Assembly (NCBI GenBank): GCA_947498055.1
Contig: CANMJA010000003.1
Location: forward strand, 172,808-236,807
Reading direction: 5' to 3'
From: an uncultured Tenacibaculum sp.
GTDB lineage: Bacteria > Bacteroidota > Bacteroidia > Flavobacteriales > Flavobacteriaceae
Length of the DNA: 64,000 nt
The translations under genes and the position numbers were made by a program. Positions 36,501 to 43,642 of the stretch are shown here, in pieces. Position 1 is the stretch's first letter. Every line of letters begins with the position of its first letter. Under the pieces are notes generated by a model. The model made no database searches, was not told where the DNA came from, and saw only the letters and a list, made by a program, of their open reading frames with translations.

Positions 36501-36559
36501 TTAAAACCAATAAAAATTATGGTTGTAAACAACATAAATTTCATTATTTTTTTACTCAT
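33539..36559 (-). CDS. SusC/RagA-family TonB-dependent transporter
   Basis: This 1006-residue outer-membrane receptor has a signal peptide (to about residue 23, IIFIGFKTNAQ), a carboxypeptidase-like beta-domain (VSGTVSDKDFPLPGVNIVVK) and a TonB plug with DEVVILGYG, IRGI, YIVDGLFVDN and DAAAAAIYGSRAANGVVLI. A 22-strand barrel ending in an aromatic terminus (SLGVQVTF) follows. It should transport a ligand bound by the neighbouring SusD into the periplasm. It is the first structural gene after a regulatory region that lies between it and gntR. Length is typical of SusC. Confidence 0.96.
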   Translation of the reverse strand: MSKKIMKFMLFTTIIFIGFKTNAQSVSGTVSDKDFPLPGVNIVVKGTQNGTTSDLDGNYTLNKVKTGDVILFSFIGFKSQEVIFKDQNPLNIVMVEDTGTLDEVVILGYGSSSKRENTSAISTIKGKDIMNTIASNPTTALQGKLTGIQVESSGGQPGGSANVFIRGINSLSNADPLYIVDGLFVDNMDYINPNDIEDLSVLKDAAAAAIYGSRAANGVVLIKTKHGKKNRSLSVTFNSRTGIDTPSKKLDFINGEQYTNYLNQRFENDGEATRVNWNGVNTDWQEESLKSALLQEYGVSISGGGENSSYFGSLNHFEQDGILIGSGFRRTNARFNSTHTLGKFKITQSLGLAEGRLQENNWYGFDGTTAPTIARRNPNFEGGFDGPTSDIHGPGGVNQFGLASLEDNLETTRTLFTSLKVDYELSEELTLSSNFGLDYRNRRNYQFTPTYLMTSIDPASRIDPVRNFNEFNDLTDFRVNDVNLLFEPTITYDKKFNEKHKLNVVLGHTRFVESQDSNGLYGEGTPANTIRVSSALTNVVQAIGERNKAALLSYFGRVNYNYDNKYLFSATLRRDESSRFSEVNRVGYFPAFSGAWNVTSEEFWKSETINFLKLRVSYGELGSYPDQFYPTQAVFLANQSNTSFGGGLATGLAQTTLADENLVWETTKTFDVGVDMAFLDNKIKFTADYYTKNVEDALVPINVPSTAGVSLPVTRNAGTLVNDGFEFDLSYNKSEGDFTYTIATNFSFNLKNEAKDVPATILGPGVDEDLRVVNRTQANSPVGAFYGWVVEEKVNPTTGDFVRVDTNGDGTVDDADRTIIGDPTPDFTYGLNFNGAYKNLDFSLNFNGVQGNEIYNLGRYYNILWQDGGKLSEVLNAWTPTNTDTNIPRATVADPAGNKAPSSFFVEDGSYFRLKNIEIGYSLKKDKLGVDWINDLRLSFNVQNVFVITDYSGYDPDVASTNGGRANLNSGVPGLRANVNPLLGRGLDARSYPNSRTFSLGVQVTF

Positions 36560-36671
36560 AAGCTTGATCTATAGGTTAGAAATTAAACATAAACGTTCGT
36601 GTTACGTTTATTAATTTTTTTCATAAAAAACTAAGATTTGATTAATCTCAGCAATTAAAAAAAACAAACTG

Positions 36672-36698
36672 TGCTACAGTATGCTACAAGCAAATATA
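36672..36698 (-). promoter_or_regulatory. susC promoter -7 box with adjacent TGCTACA direct repeats
   Basis: CAAATATA at 36691-36698 reads TATATTTG (TAnnTTTG) on the minus strand, about 130 nt upstream of the susC ATG. Two copies of TGCTACA (36672-36678 and 36682-36688) lie just downstream, over the expected start of transcription, spaced 10 bp (one helical turn). They may be an operator. Confidence 0.4.
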
Positions 36699-36723
36699 CA
36701 TTTAATTATTACATAATTAATGA

Positions 36724-36779
36724 TTTGATAAAAAAAATTATCAAAAATTAAAAATAAAACAATATTTTACTAGTAAAAT
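36724..36779. promoter_or_regulatory. Inverted repeat and 16-bp palindrome upstream of susC
   Basis: TTTGATAA (36724-36731), six A/T bases, then TTATCAAA (36738-36745) form an inverted repeat. ATTTTACTAGTAAAAT (36764-36779) is a perfect 16-bp palindrome. Both lie between the gntR stop codon and the susC -7 box. The half-site and the ACTAGT core recur upstream of gntR, so these are candidate binding sites for the GntR regulator. Confidence 0.45.
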
Positions 36780-36783
36780 TACA

Positions 36784-37800
36784 CTAAAGAGAATTCCTTC
36801 TTTTTATTTCTAATGAAATTATTTTATGGGTCTTAGATTGATTTTTAATAAGCTGAGCAGCTTCGAATCCCATTTTTTTAAAGTCTGTTGATATAGTCGT
36901 TATCCCGCCTGAAATAATTTCTTTAATTGTATTCTCATTATGTGCTATTACTCCAACATCTTTTCCTACACTATAATTTTTATTTTTACAATCTCTAAGC
37001 AGTAACCATAAATCTGAATCTCTTATGGTAAAATACAAAGTATTAGCTTTAACTAAATCTTGTTCGTATTCTTTTTCAATTTTTCCATTTATTTTATAGA
37101 TCCTTGTAAACCGTTCAAAAGCATTTTTTATTCCTACAGGAAAATCTGCTTTATCTGTATACAGTAAAATCATCTCATTATACTTTTGAATAGCAGGTAA
37201 TAATTCTTCTAATAATAAAAAAGTAGCCATTTCGAACTCTTGTGAAATATATGAGAATTCATTAGGTAGTTCAATATACCTATCTATTATTAATAATTTT
37301 TTTGGAGAAAAACGTTTTAATATATTCTGCACCTCTGCTATCGGTATTGGTGCTATTACATACATACCATACTTACCAAAAATAGAGTTAACTATATTCT
37401 TAAAAATATCTATATTATTATGATGAAAAAAAACATCTATATGATATTTTTCCCCTAATTCTTTTCTAAATTTATTATAAAAATCTTCTTGAAAAGAATG
37501 AAATGCATACAATAAAAGAGCCACCTTTAATTTCACTTTCGTGTTTGTATTTAAAACGTAATATCCTTTAAAATTTTTAGATTCGATTAAACCTCTACTC
37601 TTCAGATCTTCATAGGCTCGAACAATTGTTTTACGAGCATACCCTAATTCATTAACCATTTTATTTATCGATGGCAAACGATCTCCTTTATTTAAAATAG
37701 AATCATTAATGGCATTTATAATTCCATTTACCAACTGTTCATGCTTAGAATGAATACTTTCATCTTTAAGCTCTATTATTTTATGAAATAATTTATCCAT
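36784..37800 (-). CDS. GntR-family regulator with LacI-type sensor domain
   Basis: A 338-residue protein with an N-terminal winged helix of GntR type (about 15-85: GDRLPSINKMVNEL, ARKTIVRAYEDLKSRGLIES). The C-terminal part (about 90-335) resembles a periplasmic-binding/LacI sugar sensor (VALLLYAF, IAPIPIAEVQNIL, GVIAHNE, GITTISTDFKKMG). This GntR-plus-LacI layout is common among flavobacterial regulators of sugar loci. It is the first gene of the susCD/alpha-galactosidase locus in the same direction, about 225 nt upstream of susC, and is divergent from a LysR gene. It probably senses an imported galactoside or product; whether it represses or activates cannot be seen. Confidence 0.9.
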   Translation of the reverse strand: MDKLFHKIIELKDESIHSKHEQLVNGIINAINDSILNKGDRLPSINKMVNELGYARKTIVRAYEDLKSRGLIESKNFKGYYVLNTNTKVKLKVALLLYAFHSFQEDFYNKFRKELGEKYHIDVFFHHNNIDIFKNIVNSIFGKYGMYVIAPIPIAEVQNILKRFSPKKLLIIDRYIELPNEFSYISQEFEMATFLLLEELLPAIQKYNEMILLYTDKADFPVGIKNAFERFTRIYKINGKIEKEYEQDLVKANTLYFTIRDSDLWLLLRDCKNKNYSVGKDVGVIAHNENTIKEIISGGITTISTDFKKMGFEAAQLIKNQSKTHKIISLEIKRRNSL

Positions 37801-37823
37801 ATAGATTATTTAATACTAAATTT

Positions 37824-37883
37824 CAAAATTAATACCTTTTGATAAAAGTTCTTTGTATTTTTTATTATCAAACTTGTACTAGT
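37824..37883 (-). promoter_or_regulatory. gntR promoter region with TTTGATAA/TTATCAAA half-sites
   Basis: CAAAATTA at 37824-37831 reads TAATTTTG (TAnnTTTG) on the minus strand. Upstream lie TTTGATAA (37838-37845), TTATCAAA (37865-37872) and ACTAGT (37878-37883). The same half-sites, in the same order with an ACTAGT core, stand upstream of susC, which suggests autoregulation. Confidence 0.4.
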
Positions 37884-38002
37884 TATTATTTTAAATACAT
37901 TAAGTAAAAATAACCTATTTAACTACTTTTCTTTACATTGTAATTTGAATCTTTTACATTCTAGTTTGAATTTATTTCAAATAAAAATCATAAGAGTTCT
38001 TT

Positions 38003-38010
38003 TAACTTTG
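38003..38010 (+). promoter_or_regulatory. -7 box close to the lysR start codon
   Basis: TAACTTTG (TAnnTTTG) ends 5 nt before the ATG at 38016, so the transcript would be nearly leaderless. Confidence 0.4.
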
Positions 38011-38015
38011 TATTT

Positions 38016-38909
38016 ATGGAAATTAAGTATTTAAAACTTATAAAAACTATTGTAGAAGAAGGAAGCATCGCCAATTCTACAAATAAGTTATTTTTAACCC
38101 AATCGGCTTTAAGCAAACAATTAAAGGAACTAGAAACGTATTTAGGTTTTAAAGTTTTTTTTAGAACAAGAAATAAATGGGAATTATCTGACGAAGGAGA
38201 AGAGCTTTACAAAATGGCATGTACCATTTTTAAAAACATAGAAAAAGGATTTAAAAATATAGAAGAAATACAAAGAGGATCTTCTGGAACAGTTAAGGTA
38301 AGTACTGAATGTCATTTATTTTATCATGGTTTATCTTCTCTTATTCAAAAAATGGGATTATTATATCCAGAAATTAATATTGATTTAGCTGTAGAAGCCA
38401 CATACCAACCAGTACCTAAACTATTATCTCATGACATTGATATTGCCATTGTAACTGAAAAACCTAATAATGAATTACTTTCTAGTATTGAAGTAAATGA
38501 CGACGAACTTTTTATGCTTATTCATAAAGAGCATCCATTAAATAAAGTTGCTTTTATAGAAACTAAGCATTTGTATGATTGCCATTTAATTATTCACTCT
38601 TTTCCTTTAGAAACTGTATCTGTTTATCAAAAATTTCTAAAGCCAAATAAAATAGATTCTTTAAAAGTTACAGCAATTCCTTTAACAGAAATAGCCTTAG
38701 AAATGGTAAGTGCTAACCTAGGAATTATGAGTATTCCAAAGTGGGCATTACAACTTTTTAAACTACCAGAAGAACTAGTATTTAAAAAAATTAGCAAACA
38801 TGGCCTAAAAAGAACACACTATTTAGTTATGAGAAAATCTGATACAGAAAAGAAGTATATGAATGACTTTATATCAAACTTTCAAGAACATGTTAAAAAT
38901 AAATTTTAA
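38016..38909 (+). CDS. LysR-family regulator, MetR-like
   Basis: A 297-residue regulator with an N-terminal LysR helix-turn-helix (residues 1-65: IKYLKLIKTIVEEGSIA, LFLTQSALSKQLKELE, LGFKVFFRTRNKWELSDEGE) and a substrate-binding domain (about 90-290). The start of the protein resembles MetR, the homocysteine-responsive activator of methionine genes, more than sugar regulators; this is a weak impression. It diverges from gntR across about 215 nt and converges on cvpA, whose stop codon shares bases with its own. Targets are not evident nearby. LysR membership is certain. Confidence 0.9.
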   Translation: MEIKYLKLIKTIVEEGSIANSTNKLFLTQSALSKQLKELETYLGFKVFFRTRNKWELSDEGEELYKMACTIFKNIEKGFKNIEEIQRGSSGTVKVSTECHLFYHGLSSLIQKMGLLYPEINIDLAVEATYQPVPKLLSHDIDIAIVTEKPNNELLSSIEVNDDELFMLIHKEHPLNKVAFIETKHLYDCHLIIHSFPLETVSVYQKFLKPNKIDSLKVTAIPLTEIALEMVSANLGIMSIPKWALQLFKLPEELVFKKISKHGLKRTHYLVMRKSDTEKKYMNDFISNFQEHVKNKF

Positions 38910-39424
38910 GCTTCTTGTGTTTCTTGTTCTACTTCTTTTTCATCTCCCCTTATAATGGAAGGAAAAATCATAGGAGCAATTTTTTTTACTGGTTTATATA
39001 AAATAGATTCTTTCAAATTATCTTGACTTACAAAAGGAATGGTGTCATTCATTTTACCAAAGAAAATAAAGATAACACTTAATATTAGCCCAATTTTTAA
39101 TGCTCCAAAAACACCTCCTAAAATTTTATTTAAAATTCCTAAGGAAGCAAAATCTGCTATTTTTGTTAATATTTTTCCTAATAAAGAAATCACTAATATA
39201 ATAACCACAAATGTACCTGCAAAAGCAGTTAATGTAATATACTTTTCATCCCAATCTAAACTTCCTTTTAACCAGTCTCCTAAAAAATAAGAAAAATGAA
39301 TAGCTCCATATACACCAGCAACTAAAGCAACTAATGATGCTACTTCTACAAACAATCCTTTCATAAGACCTCTTATAAAACCAAATAATAATAACGCTGC
39401 TATAATAATATCAAAAGTGTTCAT
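38906..39424 (-). CDS. cvpA: CvpA-family inner-membrane protein
   Basis: A 172-residue protein with four hydrophobic segments (about 5-30, 60-82, 92-122) and the CvpA family start NTFDIIIAALLLFGFIRGLMKG. It ends with an acidic tail. CvpA-like proteins are needed for colicin V production in E. coli and more generally for envelope integrity; the exact function is unresolved. It ends against lysR (4-nt overlap, tail to tail) and diverges from the small gene at 39506, with a TATATTTG -7 box (minus strand, 39459-39466) in between. Confidence 0.9.
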   Translation of the reverse strand: MNTFDIIIAALLLFGFIRGLMKGLFVEVASLVALVAGVYGAIHFSYFLGDWLKGSLDWDEKYITLTAFAGTFVVIILVISLLGKILTKIADFASLGILNKILGGVFGALKIGLILSVIFIFFGKMNDTIPFVSQDNLKESILYKPVKKIAPMIFPSIIRGDEKEVEQETQEA

Positions 39425-39458
39425 AGTAAAAAAACCTCTTATAAAGTAATATTTAAAA

Positions 39459-39487
39459 CAAATATAATCAACTCATTCGTATCTTTG
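39459..39487. promoter_or_regulatory. Divergent -7 boxes for cvpA and the 39506 gene
   Basis: CAAATATA (39459-39466) is TATATTTG on the minus strand, 35 nt before cvpA. TATCTTTG (39480-39487) on the plus strand lies 18 nt before the ATG at 39506. Both fit TAnnTTTG. Confidence 0.45.
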
Positions 39488-39505
39488 CTTTTCATAAGTA
39501 AATTC

Positions 39506-39862
39506 ATGACAAAAGATACAACCTTAAAAGAAAAGTGGAATTATGTAATCACCTCATTATCTAAGCAATTTGCAGATGGAGATGATTTTAATATAGATGG
39601 TGTTATATATTTAATAGGCGTGCAAGAATTGGGGCAAGGGCAACGAAAGTTTAAAAAAGATGAAAAAATGAATTTAATGCACATTGCTATTTGTAAACTT
39701 TTAGAACCTTACGGCTATTATGAATTCGATTATTTTGATGAAGATGGTTGGCCACATTATAAAACATTAACAGAATTACCAAGTTTAAAGCCTGGAGAAC
39801 AAACTGTTTTAATGAAAGAAGCCATTGTTAGCTATTTTGAAAGCATTCATTTTTTTAGTTAA
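39506..39862 (+). CDS. Conserved small cytoplasmic protein of unknown function
   Basis: A 118-residue soluble acidic protein read from the ATG at 39506. An in-frame TTG at 39485 falls inside the -7 box and cannot be the start. Recognisable stretches are YLIGVQELGQGQRKFKKDEK and EFDYFDEDGWPHYKTL. I remember such proteins as conserved in flavobacteria without known function; no enzymatic motif is visible. It stands alone, divergent from cvpA and convergent with the SDR gene. Confidence 0.82.
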   Translation: MTKDTTLKEKWNYVITSLSKQFADGDDFNIDGVIYLIGVQELGQGQRKFKKDEKMNLMHIAICKLLEPYGYYEFDYFDEDGWPHYKTLTELPSLKPGEQTVLMKEAIVSYFESIHFFS

Positions 39863-39868
39863 ATAATA

Positions 39869-40663
39869 TCAAGTTACGCTTAGTTTTCTTATCATCTTAG
39901 ATAATAATTTTGGATAAAAACGCTTTACATATACTCCTAATTTTTCTTTAGTTCCTGCTATATATACTTCTTCTTTTTCCTTTTGAATAGCTTTTAGCAT
40001 TAGCCTAGCAAATCTGTCGGGGTGTATTCCATTAGCAGTTGCTGTGTCCATTTTTTCTTGTGCACTTCCATCTCCTATTAATGCATTCTTAGAAACATTT
40101 GTTGTTACAAAACCAGGACAAACTAGTGTAACTTTAATGTTGTATTTATGAATTTCTGCCCTTAAACTATCAAAAAAACCATGTAGTGCATGTTTAGAAG
40201 CTGCATAGCTAGATCGTAATGGAGTTCCTATTTTACCCACAATACTAGTGGTTATCACAAATTGTCCTTTTTTGTTTTTAATAAAATAAGGCAAAATTGC
40301 TTTTGTAAGTGCTATTGTTCCTAAATAATTAACATCCATAATACGCTTATCTACAGAAATTATAGTTTCTTCTGCTAAGGAACGTTGACTAATTCCACCA
40401 TTATTTATTAAAACATCTACACCTCCAAAAAAAGAAATTGCCTCCTTTACTTTTTCTTCAAAATTATGATAATCTTCTAAATCTAAAGGCAGTATACTAA
40501 CACCTTCTTTATAAAAACATGCTTCTTTCACCTTTTTTAATGCCATTTCGTTTCTTGAAGATAATATTAATTTTGTATTTTGGCTGGAAAGTAATGTTGC
40601 CAAAGATTTTCCTATGCCAGAAGATGCACCGGTAATCCAAACTACCTTATTTTTGAGATTCAT
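39869..40663 (-). CDS. Short-chain dehydrogenase/reductase
   Basis: A 264-residue classical SDR with the NAD(P)-binding motif TGASSGIG (residues 11-18), NNGG in place of NNAG (about 87-90), catalytic Ser in ITTSIVGKIG and YAASK (YxxxK). It should carry out NAD(P)H-dependent reduction or oxidation of a carbonyl or alcohol. The C-terminal part (RFARLMLKAIQKEKEEVYIAG) is typical of DltE-like or sorbitol-type SDRs with a membrane-associating tail, so substrates may be lipid-like. It is a single gene with no informative neighbours. Confidence 0.93.
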   Translation of the reverse strand: MNLKNKVVWITGASSGIGKSLATLLSSQNTKLILSSRNEMALKKVKEACFYKEGVSILPLDLEDYHNFEEKVKEAISFFGGVDVLINNGGISQRSLAEETIISVDKRIMDVNYLGTIALTKAILPYFIKNKKGQFVITTSIVGKIGTPLRSSYAASKHALHGFFDSLRAEIHKYNIKVTLVCPGFVTTNVSKNALIGDGSAQEKMDTATANGIHPDRFARLMLKAIQKEKEEVYIAGTKEKLGVYVKRFYPKLLSKMIRKLSVT

Positions 40664-40712
40664 TTTTAAAAAGAAATTTTATAGTAATGTACTCAATTTA
40701 AATAAGAAATAT

Positions 40713-40720
40713 TAATTTTG
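40713..40720 (+). promoter_or_regulatory. -7 box of the tandem thioredoxin-like genes
   Basis: TAATTTTG matches TAnnTTTG and lies 62 nt before the ATG at 40783. Confidence 0.4.
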
Positions 40721-40782
40721 GTACACTTATTGAATTATTGACAGTGGAATACATAAAAATATAAATAAAATCCCTTACAACA

Positions 40783-42174
40783 ATGAAAAGATTACTTGTT
40801 TTAATACTATTTGTTACTTCAATTGCAAATGCCCAATTTTCTATTAAGGGTACAATGACTCCACCAGAAAAAAGCGACTGGGTAATTTTATATAAAATTG
40901 AAGGAGCTAAACAAAAATTCATAGGTAATTCTACCATTAAATTTGAAGATGTTAATATTGGAGGTAGTGTACAAAAAGTAGGACGTTTTGAATTAACTTT
41001 ACCTGCAAATGCTGAAAAAGGTGCTTATAGAGTTTCTTACAGAAATCAAGGAGCTGGTTTTATCGATTTCTTTTTTAATAAGGAAAATGTAGAGTTTGTT
41101 TTCAACCCTCAATATCCTGAAGAATCTGTTTTATTTACAAGATCAAGAGAAAATAAAGTGTATAGAGAATATTTAGATGCTGTAGCTTTAACACAACGTT
41201 CTATTGACTCTTTACAAGTAGATTATTTAAAAACAGACTCTAAAAAAACGAAAAAAGCATATAAAAAGGCTTATAAAGCACAAGAAGAAATGCAAGAAAT
41301 TTATGAAGGTAAGTCTGAAGGAATGTTAATCAACACCTTTATTAAAGCTTCTAAAGCTACTAACTCTTCTTCTGTTTTTGACGATACTCAAAAATACTTA
41401 AATCATGTAATTGAAACATTTTTTGACAACACTGATTTTAAAAATAAAACCTTATATAATTCTTCTTTTATTGTAGATAAAATTACGAACTATGTTTTTT
41501 ACTTAAACATTGCAGAAAGTCAAACTTTACAACAAAAACTATACAAAGAATCAATTTCTAAAATCATGGGAATTGTAAAAGAAGATAGCACTAAAAAAGA
41601 AGTTTTAGAGTATTTAATTACTCGTTTCACAAACCAAAGAAATTCTGAGATTGTAGATAGTGTATTTGAAGAATATTACAATAAGTTACCTGAATCATTG
41701 CAAGATGCTGATTTTAAAAACAAAAGAATAGGAGAATTAAGTGTTTCTGTGGGTCGAATTGCACCCGATTTTTCTTGGAAAGAAAATGGCAAAGATTTTT
41801 CTTTATCTACTTTGAATGATGGCGAAAATTATTTAATGATTTTCTGGAGTACAAGATGTAGCCATTGTGTACAAGAAATACCAGAAGTTTATGAATTTAT
41901 GAAAGAACATAAATCTACTTCTGTAGTTGCTTTTGCCATAGAAGAAAATGATTTAGACTTTAATTCTTGGGCAAAAAACAAATTATATACTTGGCATAAT
42001 GTAATAGGAACACATCCTGAAAACAGGTTTGAAAACGAAATTGTTCAGAAGTATAGAATTGACGCTACTCCTACTTATTTTATTTTAGATAAAAATAAAA
42101 AAATAGTAGCTGTACCTAATACTATTGAAGATGTTAAAGAATATTTTAGTAAAGATAAAAACACTGAAAAATAA
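40783..42174 (+). CDS. TlpA-like thiol:disulfide protein with DUF4369-like domain, copy 1
   Basis: A 463-residue exported protein: signal peptide (to about 18, VTSIANAQ), an N-terminal beta-domain like DUF4369 (FSIKGTMTPPEKSDWVILYK), a helical middle and a C-terminal thioredoxin fold with FWSTRCSHCVQEIPEVYEF (redox CSHC) and cis-Pro region IDATPTYFILDK. It should act as a periplasmic thiol reductase or oxidoreductase. The next gene encodes a protein of identical length and high similarity, so the pair arose by tandem duplication. A terminator follows, so copy 2 may have separate expression. Confidence 0.9.
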   Translation: MKRLLVLILFVTSIANAQFSIKGTMTPPEKSDWVILYKIEGAKQKFIGNSTIKFEDVNIGGSVQKVGRFELTLPANAEKGAYRVSYRNQGAGFIDFFFNKENVEFVFNPQYPEESVLFTRSRENKVYREYLDAVALTQRSIDSLQVDYLKTDSKKTKKAYKKAYKAQEEMQEIYEGKSEGMLINTFIKASKATNSSSVFDDTQKYLNHVIETFFDNTDFKNKTLYNSSFIVDKITNYVFYLNIAESQTLQQKLYKESISKIMGIVKEDSTKKEVLEYLITRFTNQRNSEIVDSVFEEYYNKLPESLQDADFKNKRIGELSVSVGRIAPDFSWKENGKDFSLSTLNDGENYLMIFWSTRCSHCVQEIPEVYEFMKEHKSTSVVAFAIEENDLDFNSWAKNKLYTWHNVIGTHPENRFENEIVQKYRIDATPTYFILDKNKKIVAVPNTIEDVKEYFSKDKNTEK

Positions 42175-42194
42175 ATTTTATTGAACCATTTTAT

Positions 42195-42228
42195 AAAAGC
42201 AACATTCATAAATGTTGCTTTTGTTTTT
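42195..42228 (+). terminator. Terminator between the two TlpA-like copies
   Basis: AAAAGCAACATT (42195-42206) and AATGTTGCTTTT (42211-42222) form a 12-bp stem with a 4-nt loop, followed by GTTTTTT. Confidence 0.85.
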
Positions 42229-42249
42229 TATAATTTTAAACATTAACGG

Positions 42250-43641
42250 ATGAAAAAAACACTACTTACTTTACTGTTTTCACTTTTGGCATTACATTTT
42301 ATAAACGCTCAGCACTACATAAAAGGAACTATGACACCAACTGAAGATAGTGATTGGGTTATTTTGTATAAAATAGAAGGAGCAAAACAAAAATTTATTG
42401 GAAATGCTACCATTAAATTTGAGGAGGTTAGTGTTGGTGGAAATCTTCAAAAAGTAGGTAGATTTGAATTTGAATTACCTATAAATGCAACTTCTGGTTC
42501 TTATAGAATTACTTATAGAAATACTGGATCTGGTTTTATTGACATTTTATTTAACAAAGAAAATGTTGAATTTGTTTTTAACCCTAAATACCCTGAAGAA
42601 TCTATTATTTTCATTAAATCTAGAGAAAATAAAGTATACAATGAATACTTAACTGAAGTAAACACAACTCAGCAAATTATCGATTCTCTTCAAACATCTT
42701 ATTTAAAAAACAAATCCAAAAAAATAAAAAAAGCGTATAAAAAAACATTCAAACAACAAGAAAAACTTCAAGAAATGTATGAAGGAAAATCGGAAGGCAT
42801 GTTAGCTTATCATTTTATCAAAGCCTCTAAACCTTCCAATCCAAGTTCTATTATAAGTGATACCGAAAAATATTTACAATACCCGGTGGTTCATTTTTTT
42901 AATAACATCGATTTTTCTAACAAAAACCTTCATAAGTCACCTTTTTTTATTGATAAAATCACCAACTATGTTTTTTATTTAAATATTACTGATAATCAAA
43001 AAGCACAGCAAAAGCTTTATAAAGAATCTGTACATAAAATAATGCGTTTAGTTAAAGAAGATGCGTTAAAAAAGGAAGCAATAGAATACTTAATTACACG
43101 ATTTACAAATGCTAGAAATTCTGAATTAGTAGATCTTCTTTTTGCAAAATATTACGATAAACTTCCTTCTGATTTTCAAGATTCTGAATTTAAAGATAAA
43201 AAAATAGCTTCCTTATTAGCTTCTGTTGGCAGACCTGCTCCTGATTTTTCTTGGAAAGAAAACGGTAAAGATTTTTCTTTATCTACTTTAAACGATGGAG
43301 AGAATTATTTATTGATTTTTTGGAGCACCCAATGTCCGCACTGTGTGAAAGAAATACCAGAAGTTTATGAACTTATGAAAAAATACACTAATACATCTGT
43401 TGTTGCTTTTGCAATTGAAGATGATGCTTCAGATTTTAATAAATTTATTACTCAAATAAGTAGTTGGCATAATGTATTGGGTACGCACCCTGAAGATCGA
43501 TTAAAAAATGAAACTTTTTTAAAATATAGAATCGATCAAACACCTACTTTTTTTGTTCTAGATAAAAATAAAAAAATAGTAGCTGTGCCGAATACCATAA
43601 AAGATATAACGGATTATTTTAATGAAAAAACCGCTAAATAA
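42250..43641 (+). CDS. TlpA-like thiol:disulfide protein with DUF4369-like domain, copy 2
   Basis: A 463-residue paralogue of the gene before it with the same layout: signal peptide (to about 20, ALHFINAQ), DUF4369-like beta-domain (YIKGTMTPTEDSDWVILYK), helical middle and thioredoxin fold with FWSTQCPHCVKEIPEVYEL. The redox motif is CPHC, as in DsbA-type oxidants, whereas copy 1 has CSHC, so the two may differ in redox potential. It is followed directly by a third, smaller thioredoxin-like gene. Periplasmic location is inferred from the signal peptide. Confidence 0.9.
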   Translation: MKKTLLTLLFSLLALHFINAQHYIKGTMTPTEDSDWVILYKIEGAKQKFIGNATIKFEEVSVGGNLQKVGRFEFELPINATSGSYRITYRNTGSGFIDILFNKENVEFVFNPKYPEESIIFIKSRENKVYNEYLTEVNTTQQIIDSLQTSYLKNKSKKIKKAYKKTFKQQEKLQEMYEGKSEGMLAYHFIKASKPSNPSSIISDTEKYLQYPVVHFFNNIDFSNKNLHKSPFFIDKITNYVFYLNITDNQKAQQKLYKESVHKIMRLVKEDALKKEAIEYLITRFTNARNSELVDLLFAKYYDKLPSDFQDSEFKDKKIASLLASVGRPAPDFSWKENGKDFSLSTLNDGENYLLIFWSTQCPHCVKEIPEVYELMKKYTNTSVVAFAIEDDASDFNKFITQISSWHNVLGTHPEDRLKNETFLKYRIDQTPTFFVLDKNKKIVAVPNTIKDITDYFNEKTAK

Positions 43642-43642
43642 T

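Noticed and set aside
39485..39505. TTG start for the 118-residue protein
   Set aside because: The TTG is part of the -7 box TATCTTTG; the ATG at 39506 follows at a normal distance.
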